A stretch of 64,000 nt of DNA from Prorocentrum cordatum. Its lineage: Eukaryota; Sar; Dinophyceae; Prorocentrales; Prorocentraceae. The stretch is from the NCBI GenBank assembly GCA_963575745.1, contig CAUYUJ010000724.1, positions 1 through 64,000 of the forward strand, read 5' to 3'. The first letter of the stretch is position 1; the number at the start of each line of letters is the position of its first letter. The notes under the pieces were generated by a model, which was not told the origin of the DNA, made no database searches, and was given only the letters and a program-made list of their open reading frames with translations. The translations under genes were made by a program, and so were the position numbers. Below, piece by piece: positions 54,041 to 62,910 of the stretch.

Positions 54041-55560
54041 AAGATGCCTACGGCGAATCACCGCTGCCCCCTGTCTTTTTGGAAGCGCCTGCGTGGCCGA
54101 AAGTTGGGTTTGAGCTTGGTCAAGCCATCGGGCCACGCGTTCCCCGAGTGGGTGTCGAAAGCCGTCGGGGAACACGGAGTCGAGCGAGCCATCGGACTAG
54201 GTGGTTTCCGAGCTTTCGGACCTCCTGGAGGACGCCTTGGCGGGGTCTTGGGCCGTCTTGGAGGCCTCTGGGGGGCCTTTCGAGCAGTCTAAGGCCATCT
54301 TCAGGCCACCTGGGGCCGTCTTGGGTGCATCGTGGGGCCATCTTCCCTGTCTTTGAGGCCTTCTTGGCCGTCTTGGAGGCATCTTGGGAGGCGAACAACC
54401 CTTTGCAGCCACCTTTTTATGCACTTTTCCGGTTGGCCGGCGGGACGGGCCGAAGCCCCAGGGGGAGTTCTTTTGGAAAAAGAAGCGAAACGAAAAGCGA
54501 AAGGGTCTAGCATGCTGGGCAACCCTATGACAAGCCAACAAGGGGCGGCGGATCTAAGACGCCCACGGCGAATCACCGCCGCCCCCTGCCCCTTTGGAAG
54601 CTCCTCTGTGGCCGACAGCTGGGCCAGAGCTTCGCCAAGCTATCGGGCCAGTTGTTCCCCGAGTGGTTTGGACAGACTTCGGGGAGCGCGTGGGGGAGCA
54701 AGAAGAGGATGAGGGGGAGGATGAGGAAAAAAGAGGAGGAGGAAGAAGAGAAGGAAGGGCAGGACGAGGAGGAGGAGGAGGAGGAGGCCTCTTGGGCGCC
54801 TCTTGGGGCACACTTAGGGTCTCCTGGGAGCTTCCTGGGGCCTCTTGGAGGGTTTGGGGGGGCCTTTTGGGACTTTTTTGGGGCCTCTTTGGCCGTTTTA
54901 TGGCGTTCCTGGCTTGTCTCACGGAAGCAGTCTTGGGGGCCTGTCTGAGTCGTCTTGGGGCCCTCTTGGGGCATACTATGCACCAGGGGTTCTTAGAGAC
55001 AATCTCGGGCGTCTTGGAGGCCTCTTGGGCCGTTTTGGGGCCCTCTTGGGGCCGTCTTGGGGGCCTTTTGAGACGTCATGGGGCTATCTTGGAGGCCTCT
55101 TGGGCGATATTGGGGGCCTCTTGCGCCGTCTTGAACCGTCAGAATGCCGAGAAGACGCAAACGCCAAAATCTTTCAAACACCTTAGGACAATCAATGATT
55201 GTGGCCTCTTCGTGCCCTCCTGGAAGACCTCCTGGACGCCTTTGGGGCCGTTTTGGAGGCCTCTTGGGGGCCTCTTGGGCCGTCTTGGGCCATCTTGAGG
55301 CCATCTTAGGCCGTCTTGGGTGCATCTTGGGCCGTCATGGAGGCATCTTGGAGGCCATCTTGGCCGTCTTGGAGGCCATCTTGGGCGTCTTGGGGGTCTC
55401 TTGGGCCCTCTTGGGGCCGTCTTGGGGGCCTCTCGGGCCGTCAGGGGGCCATCTTGAAGGCGTCTAGGGCGATCTTGGAGGCCTCTTGGGCCGTCTTGAG
55501 CCGTCGGAGTGCCGAAAATAAGCACGTGCCTAAATCTGTCACAAACCCACGGGATGGCTG
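54041..55560. repeat. Degenerate CTTGGGGCC / GGCCGTCTTGGAGG array with longer duplications
   Basis: GGCCGTCTTGGAGGCCTCTT words of about 10-30 bp repeat through most of 54190-55510. A GGCGAATCACCGC.GCCCCCTG block with about 120 bp of following sequence occurs at 54051 and 54570. GTC.GA(A/G)TGCCGA(G)AA plus an A-rich segment occurs at 55138 and 55502. A GAGGAG tract lies at 54700-54790. Open frames are artefacts. Confidence 0.8.
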
Positions 55561-55648
55561 TGGGGACCACGTAATTACTCTGCTGCGTCCTTCGGCCTGT
55601 CGCCGCCGAATCCGCTCAAGCTTCAGCGCGCTGAGGCCCCGCTGCCGG

Positions 55649-56382
55649 ATGGTGGTGGCGGGCCTCTGCGCGGCCCTGGCGGAGGCTGGGCCCGGCATGC
55701 TGCGCAAGCTGGCGCGCGGGGCGGTCGCAGAGGCGGCGCGGGTGGCCTTTTCGGGGCAGGCGTGCGCGCCATGCCCCGACTGCCGCCCTTCGCCCTGCCC
55801 AGCCTGCCCGGGCGGTCCGGGCGTGGCCGCGCTGGCTGGCGCTGGTGCTGCTGGCGTTCCTGGCGGGACGCTGGAGCGCGGCCCCTCCGGCATCTCCTCG
55901 GCCCGTGGCCGCCCGCGAGCATGTCGACCTACGAGGAGCGCCGCCGAGGAGCCCGCTTGCTGGTGCGGCTCGCCGGCGATGGGTGGACGCACGAGCGGCT
56001 CCTGCTCTGGCCCGTCCACCGCGACCGGCGCCACGAGTGCTGGGTGGTGGCGACACCGGGCGGCGACCGCCACGTGGAGCGGAAGGCGGACTGGCGCTGG
56101 CACGTCTCGGTGCTCCACGGGTGGCCAGAGGGCTTCCGCGGCGACGCGGTCAGGTTCGAGGGGGAGCTCTCGCGCGAGGTGCTCTGCGAGATGGTGCTGG
56201 AGGGCCGTGAGCTGGCGCGCGAGGAGCGCCGCAGGCGTCGCTTGCCTGCGGGGCTGGGCGCCGACCTCGGGGAGGACCCGAGCATGATGGTGGACTGGCG
56301 CGGCGACGAGTGCGGCCTGGACGCTGGAGTCCAGGAGCCCTTGTGCTCGAAATCTGCAAGACATCTTCACACTTCAGAGTAA
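55649..56382 (+). pseudogene. Retroelement-like protein remnant, two frameshifts
   Basis: Three adjacent plus-strand frames read as one protein. The first has a Cys-rich patch (ACAPCPDCRPSPCPACPG, about residues 35-50) after MVVAGLCAALAEAG. The second encodes a hydrophobic, probably membrane-spanning stretch (WPRWLALVLLAFLAGRW). The third, from 55921 to 56382, is the longest and reads MSTYEERRRGARLLVRLAGD, then WTHERLLLWPV, WVVATPGGDRHVE and a charged tail. Frame changes fall near 55805 and 55910. From memory this architecture resembles N-terminal proteins preceding reverse transcriptase in dinoflagellate retroelements; I cannot verify it. No RT follows: downstream is AT-richer unique DNA. 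Confidence 0.6.
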
Positions 56383-56858
56383 GACGACATCCGTACACAG
56401 GAGACAGTACGAGTTCCGCACAATTGTAAGCAATACGACGTCTATATCTTGGAAACCAATCAGACATCCGTGCGCTGGGAAACAAGGATGCAATGCTGGT
56501 GAAATCAAAACGAAATCCAAACAGTGAAAACAAGTGACCATTACGATGGATATATGAGAAACCCACACGCTTGAGAACTGTATGTAAGGATCACGGTTTA
56601 ACGCAATAGCAATTCTACACAATTGAAAGAATAAAATAAATTCAAAGTGAAAACATTCAGACAATGCCACGCTTTTGACTGACAAGCTAACGTCTGGGGT
56701 TCACGATCGTTGTGAGGATCTAGAACAGACCCAGACACCGACGAAACATTCACTTGCGGGTTCTTAGACACCTTTCGATTCAAGGTTTCGGGGTCAAGGT
56801 TTCGGGGTGGCGTCGTTTGATCTGGGCAAGGGGAGGAATGGGGAAGGGAGAGGGCGAT

Positions 56859-56908
<50 letters not shown>

Positions 56909-57590
56909 AGAGAGAGAGAGAGTCAGCGCGAACATGCAGAAACCCACTACGGTTCTATGCTTTGTTGGTTGAAAAGCATCCACCATGGTTGTTTATGTAT
57001 AGTGTTTGTCCCTCAAAGGTCTCGCAGGAAACGTGGACCTAAGACGTGCTCTCATTTAGTACAAGGGAAATTTGCGTGATGTTATGTCAGTTCGCGTTTT
57101 TTGGTGTTGTCATATGTGTTTCCATGTGTTCTGGTGCATCGGTGGGTATTTTCGTATATGGTTAACTTATTGTGTGCTGTTGGGTGAAGTTACGGTTGTT
57201 TTCCATTGTGACGTTGTATTTTTGTTGTGACTTGTGTGGGTGTGGGACTGCTTGTCATTGTACGGATGAGACTTGCTCTCCTTTGCAGGGTTTAGTGTTG
57301 TGTGTTTGTGCGTGGGTGTCTGATTGTTTTCCATGGTGTGGACTTATACTGGTTTCCCGTGTGTGGTGTTTGTGTGTTTGGTGTTTCGTGGCTGTTTGAG
57401 TTTCACACGGGTTCGCACATTCGTTTGGTTGTAGCAACGAATGATTTTCCGGGGGTCTCACACGGATCGTGGACCTAAGGTGTGGGATGTTGCGATTGAC
57501 GAAAAGAAACAGGCAACTTGATTTTCGTAAGGGCCGATCATGAAGGTATGTTTCTTCTTCCTCCTTCTCCCTCTCGCGTCCTTTCCTTCG
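56383..57590. other. AT-richer unique stretch with (GA)n tract, no gene
   Basis: The least GC-rich long segment here. GA dinucleotides occupy about 56860-56925. GT-rich sequence with recurring GTGTTTGTG words spans about 57000-57400. No frame longer than about 140 codons and no recognised domain. Confidence 0.5.
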
Positions 57591-57592
57591 TG

Positions 57593-57625
<33 letters not shown>

Positions 57626-57636
57626 CCTTTTTTTTT

Positions 57637-57668
<32 letters not shown>

Positions 57669-57830
57669 CTCTCTCTCTCTCTCTCCCTTCTCCACAACCT
57701 TCCTGTGGTGATGGGTCCTCGATATGAAGAGGCGGTCCCCGCGTTCCTCTCCTCTCCTCTCCTCTCCTCTCCTCTCCTCTCCTCTCCTCTCCTCTCCTCT
57801 CCTCTCCTCTCCTCTCCTCTCTCTCTCTCT
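57591..57830. repeat. CT dinucleotide and TCTCC pentanucleotide tracts
   Basis: (CT)n with a T run at about 57595-57690, then about 15 copies of the pentamer CTCTC/CCTCT at 57745-57822. Confidence 0.95.
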
Positions 57831-57866
57831 CTCCTCATCCTCTCCCTCCTCGTTCCTCCCTCTTGG

Positions 57867-58400
57867 CACACCCCTCACACGCTTCGTGGCCCCAGTGGGA
57901 GTTCCACTTCAGGTCCCAGTGGCGCAGTCCGCTTGGTGGCGCCGCCCCAGTTTGACACACCCCTCAAACGCTTCGTGGTCTCATAGGGAGCGCCACCGAC
58001 GGTCCCAGTGGCGCAGTCCGCATGGCGGCGCCGTCCTATTTTGGCATACGCCTCGCACGTTTCGTGGTCTCATAGGGAACGCCACCTACGGTCCCAGTGG
58101 CGCAGTCCGCATGGCGGCGCCGCCCCCTTTGGGCACACCCCTCACACGCTTCGCGGCGCCATAGGGACCTCCACCGAAGGCCCCAGTGGCGCAGTCCGCA
58201 TCGCGGCGCCGCCCCATTTTGGAACAACCCTCACACGTTGCGTGACCTCATCGAGCATTCCACTTAAGGTCACAGTGGAGCAGCCCGCATGGCGCCGCCC
58301 CCCCATTTTGGCACACCCCACGCGCGCTTCGTGGCCCCACAGGGAACTCCATTTAAGGTCTCAGCGGCGCAGTCCGCGAACCATCTTGAGCCGAGGGGCC
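57867..58400 (+). repeat. 89 bp satellite, six exact-length units
   Basis: CACACCCCTCACACG anchors or their variants start at 57867, 57956, 58045, 58134, 58223 and 58312, every interval exactly 89 bp. Each unit holds TTCGTGG(C/T)C.CATAGGGA and CCAGTGGCGCAGTCCGCATG. The spacing has no indels although substitutions are common. The same unit occurs at 6829-7060. Confidence 0.95.
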
Positions 58401-58799
58401 CAGGAAAACCAAAACACATCCAAAAACCTACAAGCGTACTGTGGTGTTTGACGGCTTGGGCCTTTCTGGAAGGCCTCTTGGCTTTCTCCGTGGTGTTTGG
58501 GAAGCCTTGTGGGGCATGTTCCGCGCCACGTGTGGCTTTCTTGAGAGTTGTTGGGTGCCTCTTGAGTCATTGTTGAGCCATTTTGGTTTGGAAAGCCCCC
58601 GAGGGCGCGTTGGGAAGCCCATGAAACCTCGGGAAGGGAGGGGCGACGCATGCGACGGAGTGCGACCAGGAAGGAGAGGGGGGGCCTACGAGGACCGGCG
58701 GAAACCTGACCGGCCAGCACATGGCGACGCACAAACATAGGACCGACTGCGCCACTATTTGCGCGTAAGTTGCCCGCGTAAGGTTGCGCGTAAATGTTG
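58401..58799. other. Region that may contain the 5' LTR of the copia element
   Basis: Unique sequence with GCGCGTAAGTTGCCCGCGTA / GCGCGTAAATG words near 58758-58795. If the primer-binding site at 58891 is real, the LTR ends at about 58890 (...TTATCA) and starts somewhere here, but without the 3' LTR its start cannot be placed. Confidence 0.4.
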
Positions 58800-58889
58800 A
58801 GGGAAACCGTGGAAAGAACTGGTCTAAACAGGTTCAAACCAGAGCCTGATACGCTACCCTTCCGCAGCCTCTTTGGCACAAGCGTTATC

Positions 58890-59714
58890 ATGGTAGCGGA
58901 GCTGGCTACGGCCAGTTCCCGCTGGGCGCCCCCCCTGCGGCCAAGGGCACTGGCCATAGCTCTCGCGGCCGCGGCCGCAGGGCGAGCCACCCACGGCAAC
59001 CAGCTGACATACCAGCTGGACAAGGTCTGCGTGGCCGAGCAGCTGGACAAGGTCTACGTGACCACAGGAGCGCTCAGCGAAGTCTACGTGACCACAGGAG
59101 TTCAATACGAGGTCTACGTGACCACAGAGCTGAAAGACGAGGTCTACGTGACCACAGACGAGCAGAACGAGGTCTACTTGACCACAGACGAGCAGAACGA
59201 GGTCGACGTGACCACAGACGAACAGAACGAGGTCCACGTGACCACAGACGAGCAGAACGAGGTCGACGTGACCACAGACGAACAGAACGAGGTCCACGTG
59301 ACCACAGACGAGCAGAACGAGGTCTACGTGACCACAGAGCTGAAAGACGAGGTCTACGTGACCACAGACGAGCAGAACGAGGTCTACTTGACCACAGACG
59401 AGCAGAACGAGGTCGACGTGACCACAGACGAACAGAACGAGGTCCACGTGACCACAGACGAGCAGAACGAGGTCTACGTGACCACAGACAAGCAGGACGA
59501 ATTCTACGTGACCACAAACAAGAAGGACGAGGTCGACGTGACCACAGACGTGCAGAACGAGGTCTACGTGACTATGACGGAGCCTGGTGCTGAATGGCAG
59601 GGCTTCGGGCTGAAGCCACCAACGTTCGACGGCCACGAGGAGACGTGGACGGAGTGGAGCTTCGCGATGAGGGCGTACCTGGGAGGTCAAACGGCGCCAG
59701 CGCTGAATCTCTAA
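58890..59714 (+). CDS. gag: Decapeptide-repeat leader fused in frame to the Gag N-terminus
   Basis: The open frame extends upstream to 58794, but if the primer-binding site is right the first usable ATG is 58890. The product would be 274 residues: an Ala-rich start (RALAIALAAAAAGRATHG), about 18 copies of a DEQNEVYVTT-type decapeptide (about residues 48-227), then MTEPGAEWQGFGLKPPTFDG and EETWTEWSFAMRAYLGG, which match the N-terminus of copia Gag. The frame ends at a stop just after AYLGG, where a frameshift moves Gag to another frame. Gag may instead start at the Met of MTEPGAEW (59573), leaving the repeats as an untranslated leader. The minus strand is also open across the repeats. Confidence 0.6.
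   Translation: MVAELATASSRWAPPLRPRALAIALAAAAAGRATHGNQLTYQLDKVCVAEQLDKVYVTTGALSEVYVTTGVQYEVYVTTELKDEVYVTTDEQNEVYLTTDEQNEVDVTTDEQNEVHVTTDEQNEVDVTTDEQNEVHVTTDEQNEVYVTTELKDEVYVTTDEQNEVYLTTDEQNEVDVTTDEQNEVHVTTDEQNEVYVTTDKQDEFYVTTNKKDEVDVTTDVQNEVYVTMTEPGAEWQGFGLKPPTFDGHEETWTEWSFAMRAYLGGQTAPALNL
58891..58902 (+). promoter_or_regulatory. Probable primer-binding site
   Basis: TGGTAGCGGAGC follows TTATCA directly. LTR elements primed by initiator-Met tRNA start their primer-binding site with TGGTA followed by the complement of the acceptor stem (TGGTAGCGCC in yeast Ty1, TGGTATCAGAG in many plant elements). The preceding CA would be the LTR 3' end. Confidence 0.55.
59031..59572 (+). repeat. 30 bp tandem repeat encoding a decapeptide, about 18 units
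   Basis: Each unit is a variant of GAGGTCTACGTGACCACAGA plus CGAGCAGAAC. The length never departs from 30 bp across the array, so the frame is kept. Variation is concentrated at one codon giving Tyr, Asp or His (TAC/GAC/CAC) before Val or Leu. A block beginning ELKDEVYVTT recurs at units 5 and 12, showing an internal duplication of several units. Confidence 0.95.
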
Positions 59715-60564
59715 AAGCGGCCGAGCAGCGAGGATATCCAGACATCAGCATGGCGGAGGCCTTACGTCGTCTGGGAACTGAAGGAGTTACGGCAACGAAG
59801 AAGATGTTCTCCGCGCTGGTCATGACAGTGAGGGGCAGCGCGCAGATGCTGATCAGGAGCGCAGAAGATCAGAACGGAGCGCTGGCATGGCGAGCTTTGA
59901 TCGCGCGCTACGAGCCTGCGACAGCAGAAGAGCGCTAAGAATCATGACGGCGATTCTCAATGTGAAGCCTTTCCTCTCGGATTTGGCAGGGTTCGAGCAG
60001 GGCCGCCCAGACTGGGGGCGCGACGTCGGGCGCTGCGAGACAGCGCCAGGAGAGGTGTTCAACGCAGGAGTCAAAAAGAGCATCTACCTACAGAAGGCGC
60101 CGAAGACCATCAGGGCACTACTGCAGATGCAGAGCGAGAGAATCTACGACGAGCTGGTCGGCACCACGATGCAGCACTTACAAGTGGCGACGGTGCGCGG
60201 GGGCGGGCGCCGGCAGAAGTGGCCAAGCCCGCCAGGGCCTGGAGCCGAAGCCGAAGGCAGTAGAGGAAACCGGACCCCGGGAGCCATGGAGATGGGCGCG
60301 CTGACGCGACAGCATCCCAAAGGCAAGGGCAAAGACGGCAAAAGCAAAGGCGTAGACAACAAAGGCAAGAGCAGGGGCAAAACCAGAAGGGCAAGGGCGC
60401 GGATCCCATGGCGAGGGCGGCAGCAACGCGACAGCCAGCTTGGAATGTGGCAGGAGTACCTTGGGCGAGGCTGCGCCGCGCATGTGGCCAGAGGTGGCGC
60501 TTTGCGAGAGCCTGCTGGCGCCGACAGGGGAATCCCAACTGCGACGCGGGCAAGCAGAAGGTGA
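59692..60564 (+). pseudogene. gag: Gag, central and C-terminal parts, frameshifted
   Basis: Two frames continue Gag. The first, to 59938, includes GYPDISMAEALRRLGTEG, MFSALVMTVRGSAQMLI and WRALIARYEPATAEER. The second, from about 59941, includes AILNVKPFLSDLAGFEQG, KKSIYLQKAPKTIRALL and SERIYDELVGTTMQHLQ. These are the conserved helical segments of copia-type Gag. A basic Lys/Gly tract (KGKGKDGKSKG, about 60319-60390) follows, probably nucleic-acid binding. I find no intact CCHC zinc knuckle. One frame change lies near 59690 and another near 59938. Confidence 0.75.
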
Positions 60565-61357
60565 AGACAGGACAGGAGGAGTCAACGAGATCACGATGTG
60601 CGACGGCTGGGGCAACGCCGGCGCGCCGCCACCAGGGGGCCCATCGCCATCTACAGCAGGACCTTCCGCCGGCCAGGTGGGGGCGGGCGTTCGAGCTATC
60701 GCCTCGATAGACGAGCGCGCGTCCGAGTGGGGAGGAGATTTCACGTTCGCAGTTGCGACGGCCTGGGGCCAAAGATGCAGGAGAGAAAGGTCTACAGCTT
60801 GATTGGGGGCGGCGCGTGGCGTTCGTTCTGGGCGCTGGCGGACAACTGCGCAGATGGGCGCGCGCGGCATCAGGGGCATCCCGAACGCGGAGCTCAAACC
60901 AGGACGCAACCCCAACCTGGCGGTCGCAGTCGGCGCGCCGCCGAGGCACTACGGACCGAAGACGGCGACGCTCTACATAGCAGGCGACAGACGCATCATC
61001 ATGGAGTTCCAGGTCACTGACGCGAAGCAGCCCATCATGAGCGTGGGCAAGTTCTGCAGCAGGATGGAGAACTGCGTGGCTTGGTACGGCGGCCAAGGAG
61101 GACTGCTGAGGCGCGAGACGGCAGGACTGATCAAGTTTAAGAAGATCAACAACCACAACGCACTGGAGTGCTGGACCAAGGTGTACGATGACATGGGGAA
61201 GGTCCACAGGGGGATGACGCTACTGGCGCCGATCGGGGCAGCGGTCGCAGCAGCGCGACCAGGTGATGAGGACGAAGGCGGAGACGCAATGCAGCAAGCA
61301 CTGGCAGGAGGACCACGAGTGCTACCACCAGGTGAGCGGCAGCAACCACTGTACTAG
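60565..61357 (+). pseudogene. pol: Gag-protease linker and protease C-terminal part
   Basis: From 60803 the frame reads through TATLYIAGDRRIIMEFQV, TDAKQPIMSVGKFCSRME and LLRRETAGLIKF. These match the C-terminal half of copia aspartic proteases and the start of the pre-integrase region. The DSG/DTG active-site motif expected upstream is not visible in any frame I read, and the sequence between 60565 and 60800 changes frame at least once. The frame ends at a stop at 61355-61357. Confidence 0.6.
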
Positions 61358-61509
61358 CAGATGCACCCGCAGGGGGGCCAGCGGCAGTTCCCGACGATCA
61401 CGAGACGGTGGAACCCGAGACGACAGCCAGTGGACTACCTGGACCTCGAGAGCCAAGTGCGGAGGAGATCGAGAGGCACGAGCTGGCGTACTACCCAGCT
61501 GAACCATGG

Positions 61510-62405
61510 CGTGAGATCTGCATTCAAGCAAAGGCCACCACGACATAGCCCACAAGAAGAAGGACGGGTGCGACGAGCTGATCCCACTGCTGAGCTTCGA
61601 CTACGGCCAGGCGTGCGTCGAGGGGGATCCCGTCAACTTCGAGTTCGTAGTGGGCAGCGACTCTTCGACAGGGAGCATCTGGAGCACGGCCATCAGCCAG
61701 AATGGTCGAAACGATGTCTACACCGTGGCTTCGGCGGCTTCGTGGCTCGCCGAACTGGGGCACTCGCGAGTGGAATTGCAAGCAGGAGGAGCAGCCGGGC
61801 TCTCGTTCATCATGGCAGTCAGGGCCAGGGCGATCAAAGGCGGCATCTGTTAGACGATCCTCATGGGGCAGTCGCAGGGGTGCAACGACCGGGCGAACGG
61901 CAGGGCCCTCCAGACGGTGAGGAAGCAGGTGAGGACGTTGATGCTGCAGGTCAACAAGAAAGTGAACCTCGACCTCAACCCCGGCCCCCCGTTGCTCGCG
62001 TGGTTGCCGAGGAATGCAGCGTGGCTCTGCAACATATGCATGGTCAGGGAGGACACCGACCTCGCGCCCTACGGGAAGCCCCGCATGCTCAAGTACCAGA
62101 AGCCCATCGTCGCAGTCGGCGAGGCAGTGATTTGCAGGAGGCCAGGTGCCCAGGTCAACAAGCTGGAGTAGTCGTGGTCGGAGGGCATCTGGCTAGGGCG
62201 CGACGCGAGGACGGACGAGCACCTGAACGGAACGCGGACGGGGGCGCGCAGGTCCAGGGCGGCGAGGAGGAAGGTGGAGAGCCGACGCTAGGACCAGGGG
62301 CTTTTCGACAAGACGGGGTGGCCATCCTGGGGGCCGACGCCGACCGCGAGGGGGAGACCGCCAACGCAGAGGTCACTACAGGAACCGATTTTATTCGGGC
62401 CATGA
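61510..62405 (+). pseudogene. pol: Integrase with three in-frame TAG codons
   Basis: After EICIQAK the frame shifts by one near 61530 and then stays constant. It reads KGHHDIAHKKKDGCDELIPL, LSFDYG, VGSDSSTGSIWSTAISQNG and WLAELGHSRVELQ (core domain), then TVRKQVRTLMLQVN, PLLAWLPRNAAWLCNICMV and WSEGIWLGRDARTDEHL. Homology continues across TAG codons at 61851-61853, 62169-62171 and 62289-62291. The last falls where relatives, as I recall them, have Trp in an RWD motif, so a TGG to TAG change is likely. A TGA ends the stretch at 62403-62405. Of the DDE residues, the Asp in LSFDYG is visible; I could not assign the others with confidence. Confidence 0.8.
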
Positions 62406-62910
62406 CCGAAGTATTTGGATCCGAACGCGGCAGCCGCAGACGCAGCAGGGGCGGCAGCGGCAGAAGGGGGGCCGCGGCCAGCGCCATCACGGCCAGCGGC
62501 AGCAGCATCGGCGGCAGCGCCGTGCGACGACGCGGGCATGGACAAGAGGCGACTCGAGGCGAAGAGGCCCAGGGATGAGGAGGTCGGACCGTCAACCCTG
62601 AGGGCCGCGCCACCGCAGCCCGCGGTCATTCCGCTGGTAGAGGGGGGGCCCCAAGCGAGAACGCGAAGGCGGAGAAGGAAGCGAGGGCAAGCAGTCCAGG
62701 GCCACTACCATCCAGATGATGAGCGCGGTCAGAGAAATGCGCGAGGAGCCGCGGGTGGAGGGCGAGGACGAGGAGGCGCGCGCTGGAGGGCGACTTCGCG
62801 GAGGCAAGGAAGGGGTACTTGGAGAAGACCGCAGGAGGCGGCACGAAGATCGTAAAGGTGATCCCGATCAAGGACACGGCGTCCAAGATCCTGGCGGGGA
62901 AGTGGGTTGA
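62406..62910 (+). pseudogene. pol: Integrase-RT linker and RT N-terminus, frameshifted
   Basis: The integrase frame resumes after the TGA with an Ala/Pro-rich linker (DPNAAADAAGAAAA) and MDKRRLEAKRPRDEEVGPST. The RT N-terminus appears in another frame as EARKGYLEKTAGGGTKIVKV, TASKILAGKWVDA. The WVD is the usual start of the copia RT core. A further one-base change near the G run at 62931-62938 leads into the next frame. Confidence 0.7.

Noticed and set aside
58565-58590. GAGCCATTTTGG as a second spliced-leader relict
   Set aside because: Only about 12 nt match and the flanks belong to degenerate CATTTTGG/CTTGG sequence; no leader 3' end follows.
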